Shown here one piece after another: positions 32,205-34,661 of a DNA stretch of 34,661 nt. Source of the stretch: a virus; IMG/VR virus record IMGVR_UViG_3300019776_001120, positions 1 through 34,661 of that record; one strand, 5' to 3'. Numbering within the stretch: position 1 is the stretch's first letter; the number at the start of each line of letters is the position of its first letter. A program made the position numbers and the translations under genes. A model generated the notes under the pieces. It did no database searches and had not been told where the DNA came from. It saw only the letters and a list, made by a program, of their open reading frames with translations.

Positions 32205-32792
32205 ATGAAACCAGGACAGATAACTCACTACCAAGATATGACGGTGCTTGAATTCCCTCAGGAGGAATATCGCGGCTACCGCATCGTGCAATTTGAGGCG
32301 CAGAATTTCAGCGTCTATCACATGAGCAATATCCGCCAGCGTGTGTGGGAAGCGAATACAGAGGCAGACTGCAAAAAATGGATTGATAGTCAGGTTGACC
32401 GCCTAAGCGCAAACAAACTCGCGCGCAGCTTCCTTGAGGTTGCCTCTCGCCCAGTCGCATACGATGCAGAAGCAAAGGAGCAATTCCACCGACGCGGCAA
32501 AGCCCTGCTAAAGCAAATTGCCTGCGACTTGGGCTATGCCAAGGGCAGTTTCGATCTGCGAAACAACAAGGCGGGCATCGCGGTCAGCGGTGAAGTCACT
32601 CTGCATACCGATGATTTGTATGTGCAGTTAGCGCAAGGAAGTTGCGGTAGTGACCTTGAAATTCTCTACCGCTCTTGCAAGCACCGCCGCGATTACACGG
32701 GCGGAAGCAACAACTGGATGAGCTTTGCCCACCTCCGCAATTATGAAACAGTTTTAGAGCGGTTAAAGAACGCCAAGAGAAAGGCGGATTAA
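32205..32792 (+). CDS. Conserved hypothetical protein of the ParB module
   Basis: A 195-residue protein of unknown function. The N-terminus (EEYRGYRIVQFEAQNFSVYHM) and WEANTEADCKKWIDSQ are followed by a helical region and a C-terminal part with LYVQLAQGSCGSDLEILYRSCKHRRDYTGGSNNWMSFAHL, which resembles small proteins of alphaproteobacterial mobile elements that carry the 'YRSC..R.DYTGG.NN' pattern. The ATG at 32205 is preferred because ACAGGAGAACAGATT precedes it; a longer start at 32136 has no such site. It lacks the CA-rich leader, so it may be co-transcribed with the preceding gene. Confidence 0.78.
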   Translation: MKPGQITHYQDMTVLEFPQEEYRGYRIVQFEAQNFSVYHMSNIRQRVWEANTEADCKKWIDSQVDRLSANKLARSFLEVASRPVAYDAEAKEQFHRRGKALLKQIACDLGYAKGSFDLRNNKAGIAVSGEVTLHTDDLYVQLAQGSCGSDLEILYRSCKHRRDYTGGSNNWMSFAHLRNYETVLERLKNAKRKAD

Positions 32793-32838
32793 TGGTGTAT
32801 AAGCTATTGATATTTATAGTTATTTATGCCGATTTTCC

Positions 32839-32866
32839 TTTACATAAAAGGCAAAAAAGCTAGAAT
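32839..32866 (+). promoter_or_regulatory. Sigma-70-like promoter of the gene at 32907
   Basis: TTTACA (32839-32844) and TAGAAT (32861-32866) are spaced by 16 bases. A short inverted repeat (CCTTT-N5-AAAGG) overlaps the -35. The leader repeat starts 12 bases after the first base of the -10, as in two other copies. Confidence 0.65.
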
Positions 32867-32872
32867 AATTTT

Positions 32873-32898
32873 ACTACCACAACCACCAAAACAAGAGG
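32873..32898 (+). repeat. CA-rich leader repeat, copy 4
   Basis: ACTACCACAACCACC continues AAAACAAGAGG before the ATG at 32907. It matches copies 3 and 5 over about 17 bases. Confidence 0.85.
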
Positions 32899-32906
32899 CA
32901 AAAACT

Positions 32907-33296
32907 ATGTGCATTTACAAAGAACATTATGAACGAATACTAAGTGTATTCCCTGCGGTTGCAGAAAGTGCGGCTCAGGATTGCATCACGATTCCAACCA
33001 GCCCGATGACTGGCATCATTAAGGTAAAGCAGCGCGGGCAATCCGTGATGCGTCTGGAAATCGGCTTTCATTATCGGCACGGCGAAGAATTGCTGCCCGA
33101 CCACAAAATGACCGTGAAGCTCGATCTGCATGAGCGCAAAGCAATTCCAGAATCCATCTGGTTCAAATGCCGAGGCACGACGCACACACGCGAGCCAAAG
33201 AAGGGCGTGAATGAGCAGATTCTGAACGTGATGAATAATCGACTTACGAATTGGCTCGGCATCCTTGCCGGCAATGACAACGCAACAATCCACTAA
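32907..33296 (+). CDS. Hypothetical protein, paralogue of the following gene
   Basis: A 129-residue protein that aligns with the next gene along its length: YKEHYERILSVFPAV against FKANYERIVALIPNI, then RLEIGFHYRHGEELLPDHKMTVKLDL against RLDIALAHYYKQNGDSVPDPDM, and a C-terminal helix NNRLTNWLGILAG against AFLSQWLRNLKAQ. The family-like motif (HYxxQNGDxxxDPxM) is degraded here to HYRHGEELLPDHKM, so this copy has diverged more. It has its own promoter and leader repeat. The start at 32907 follows the leader; an earlier in-frame start would lie in the promoter. Function unknown. Confidence 0.78.
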   Translation: MCIYKEHYERILSVFPAVAESAAQDCITIPTSPMTGIIKVKQRGQSVMRLEIGFHYRHGEELLPDHKMTVKLDLHERKAIPESIWFKCRGTTHTREPKKGVNEQILNVMNNRLTNWLGILAGNDNATIH

Positions 33297-33314
33297 TCAA
33301 AACAGGAGCTACCC

Positions 33315-33731
33315 ATGAACATGACAACTATCAGACAATTCAAAGCCAACTATGAACGCATCGTTGCGCTCATACCGAACATTGAGAACATGAAACCCGG
33401 CGATGCAGGCAAACTCACCGCAGGCGGCTTCATGGATTTACACTATGACGCGCTCGCCCGCCGCCCGAATCGTTTGGATATTGCGCTGGCGCATTACTAC
33501 AAGCAGAACGGTGATTCAGTGCCAGACCCAGATATGCGCATCTGGCTTGACCTCGAAAAGAAGATGGCTTTGCCAATGGCGATGCAAGATTTCCTTGGTT
33601 ATCGCGAGTGCATTGATGAGAATGACCGCGTCCGTACCAAAGAGCTAGACAGGCAAAGTGCGTTTCTCAGCCAATGGCTGCGGAATTTGAAAGCTCAAGG
33701 TCATACCCTTGCTAACCACGAAGCGGCATAG
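33315..33731 (+). CDS. DUF6908-like small protein
   Basis: A 138-residue protein with HYYKQNGDSVPDPDMRIWLDL (about 56-76), close to the HYxxQNGDxxxDPxM segment seen in small DUF6908-type proteins of alphaproteobacterial mobile elements. Helical N-terminus (FKANYERIVALIPNIENM) and C-terminus. It is the better conserved member of a tandem pair with the gene before. AGGAG lies six bases before the ATG. No biochemical function is known for the family; family naming is from memory of the motif and moderate in certainty. Confidence 0.78.
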   Translation: MNMTTIRQFKANYERIVALIPNIENMKPGDAGKLTAGGFMDLHYDALARRPNRLDIALAHYYKQNGDSVPDPDMRIWLDLEKKMALPMAMQDFLGYRECIDENDRVRTKELDRQSAFLSQWLRNLKAQGHTLANHEAA

Positions 33732-33739
33732 GAGGAGTT

Positions 33740-34162
33740 ATGGCAGATATGTATGGAGCGCTTCGCTCAAACTTTTTCAAGGTCAAAGACGTTGAGAAAT
33801 TCAAAGAATGGTTTGCGAAATATCACTTCGGTGATGATGTTGAAGTATGGGTAGAAAATGAAACGGAGCGCAGTGTCGGCTTTGGCAGTTATGAGATGTA
33901 CCCTTTTGCTCACCCTCGCATCCGTGATGAGGAAGAAGATGAACTGGTTGATGCCGATCTGAATGTGTTTGCAAAAGAGCTATGCGAACACTTGGAAGCA
34001 GGTGAAGTTTTCTCGGTGACTTCTGGCGGAAATGAGAAGTTGCGGTATGTGTCGTATGACCAGCTCATCATTGCACAAGAGCATCCAGACCAACCACTTT
34101 ATGAGTATCGCAGCAGTCAAGATGACAACGATGTTTTGCTTAAAAGAGTCCGTGGTGAATGA
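33740..34162 (+). CDS. Hypothetical acidic protein of the plus-strand block
   Basis: A 140-residue acidic protein: MADMYGALRSNFFKVKDVEKFKEWFAKYHFGDDVEVWVE, then a Glu/Asp-rich loop (RDEEEDELVDADLNVF), HLEAGEVFSVTSGGNEKLRYVSYDQLII. The 'RSNYF.VKD...F..W' opening and 'L..GEV.......GNEKLRY..' segment recur in hypothetical proteins of mobile elements. The acidic surface could suggest DNA mimicry (antirestriction-like), but that is speculation. GGAGGAG overlaps the end of the previous gene and serves as its ribosome site, so it is coupled to the DUF6908-like gene. Confidence 0.75.
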   Translation: MADMYGALRSNFFKVKDVEKFKEWFAKYHFGDDVEVWVENETERSVGFGSYEMYPFAHPRIRDEEEDELVDADLNVFAKELCEHLEAGEVFSVTSGGNEKLRYVSYDQLIIAQEHPDQPLYEYRSSQDDNDVLLKRVRGE

Positions 34163-34202
34163 TTGTTAAGGTGCTGAAATTGCTGGATTTGTAATTTGTT
34201 CC

Positions 34203-34211
34203 TGCTATAAT
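34203..34211 (+). promoter_or_regulatory. Extended -10 promoter of the DUF488-like gene
   Basis: TGCTATAAT is an extended -10 (TGnTATAAT) with a perfect TATAAT (34206-34211) and no clear -35. The leader repeat starts 12 bases after the first T, the same distance as in copies 3 and 4. Confidence 0.65.
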
Positions 34212-34217
34212 TTTGCC

Positions 34218-34243
34218 ACTACCACAACCACCAAAAAAAGGAC
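34218..34243 (+). repeat. CA-rich leader repeat, copy 5
   Basis: ACTACCACAACCACC continues AAAAAAAGGACG, ending in the ribosome site of the gene at 34248. Confidence 0.85.
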
Positions 34244-34247
34244 GAAT

Positions 34248-34661
34248 ATGCAAACCAGCAATTTCTGGAACTATACTGGTTCCGGTCGGATTATCATCTC
34301 TCGCGGATTCCCCCGCAACCTTGGCGAAGGCTACAGACTTTACCGAGCATTAAACCCAGGCACATGGTTCAACAGCGAAGAATATAAATGCTGTGAAGCA
34401 AAATTTCGTGAGCGTTATTTTCGCGAAATTCTTAAACCGCTCAATCCGCAAAAAGTTTATGACCACCTGCACGAACTGGCAAAAGGTCATGAGCCTGTGC
34501 TGTTATGTTGGGAGAAAGACCCCAGCCAACCAGACGAATGGTGTCACCGCCGTATGGTGGCTGAATGGTTTGAAGAACATCTCGGCGTGAAAGTGCCAGA
34601 GTATGTCGTGGCTAAAAAGCCGAAGGCAAAATCAAAACAAGCATCTTTGTTTGAAGAATAA
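34248..34661 (+). CDS. DUF488-like protein with C-terminal clamp-binding-like motif
   Basis: A 137-residue protein of the DUF488 type. It shows NYTGSGRIIISRGFPR at the start, a central YRLYRALNPGTWF and the family hallmark LLCWEKDPSQPDEWCHRRMVAEWFEEHLG (about 90-118), with the paired cysteines. Function of the family is not established. The last residues, QASLF (131-135), match four of five positions of the beta-clamp-binding pentapeptide QL(S/D)LF, on a basic flexible tail (KKPKAKSK). The gene ends on the last base of the window. If the window is circular, the clamp-like gene at 13 follows after 12 bases. Confidence 0.82.
   Translation: MQTSNFWNYTGSGRIIISRGFPRNLGEGYRLYRALNPGTWFNSEEYKCCEAKFRERYFREILKPLNPQKVYDHLHELAKGHEPVLLCWEKDPSQPDEWCHRRMVAEWFEEHLGVKVPEYVVAKKPKAKSKQASLFEE

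Noticed and set aside
1-34661. Terminal direct repeats marking genome ends
   Set aside because: Comparison of the first and last tens of bases shows no shared sequence, so ends cannot be defined this way.

Overview
The window reads as a nearly complete tailed-phage (siphovirus-type) genome of an alphaproteobacterial host, about 34.7 kb. The host inference rests on the tail tip: a GTA-type TIM-barrel 'megatron', DUF2163 and DUF2460 hub/distal proteins, an NlpC/P60 peptidase and a DUF2793 fibre protein in the order typical of alphaproteobacterial gene transfer agents and related phages. The plus-strand genes (a long plasmid-type ParB, an N6-methylase-like protein, a HYxxQNGD-motif protein) resemble genes of alphaproteobacterial plasmids and integrative elements. 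No tRNA, rRNA, CRISPR array or insertion sequence was seen.

Layout. One long minus-strand late block runs from 28712 down to 471. In order of transcription it holds a putative DNA-modification fusion protein (D12-type methylase-like domain plus GNAT/Mom-like domain), a ParB/Srx-like protein, small and large terminase, portal, MuF-like protein, a small zinc-site protein with its own promoter and terminator, scaffold, major capsid, an acidic-tailed protein, a holin-like protein, a lipoprotein, four connector/head-completion proteins, tail terminator, tail tube, two tail-assembly chaperone products joined by a -1 frameshift, tape measure, a Tyr/Gly-rich protein, three small tail genes, the GTA-like tail tip, a DUF2793 fibre, a membrane coiled-coil protein, an endolysin and a last small protein. 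A divergent plus-strand block starts at 28851 with ParB and runs to the last base; five of its genes carry copies of a CA-rich leader (ACTACCACAACC). A plus-strand gene at 13-336 followed by a bidirectional terminator (350-383) closes the late block. If the window is circular, that gene is simply the last gene of the plus-strand block, and the genome has one divergent control region and one convergent terminator.

How the parts fit. Late expression looks like one readthrough unit punctuated by several intrinsic terminators (around scaffold, capsid, connector and tail-tube genes), which would set protein stoichiometry. The plus-strand block looks like a maintenance/regulation module: ParB with a 16-bp operator-like dyad at its promoter and a 28-bp dyad just after its stop, a methylase-like protein lacking an obvious catalytic motif, and small proteins of unknown role. 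No integrase, repressor, primase, helicase or replication initiator was recognised, so the lifestyle (phage-plasmid, helper-dependent element or lytic phage) is open.

There is no gene-free stretch over 300 bases; the largest gaps (about 144 bp at 30723-30866, 138 bp at 28713-28850, 134 bp at 337-470, 131 bp at 21852-21982) are described as regulatory or terminator regions.
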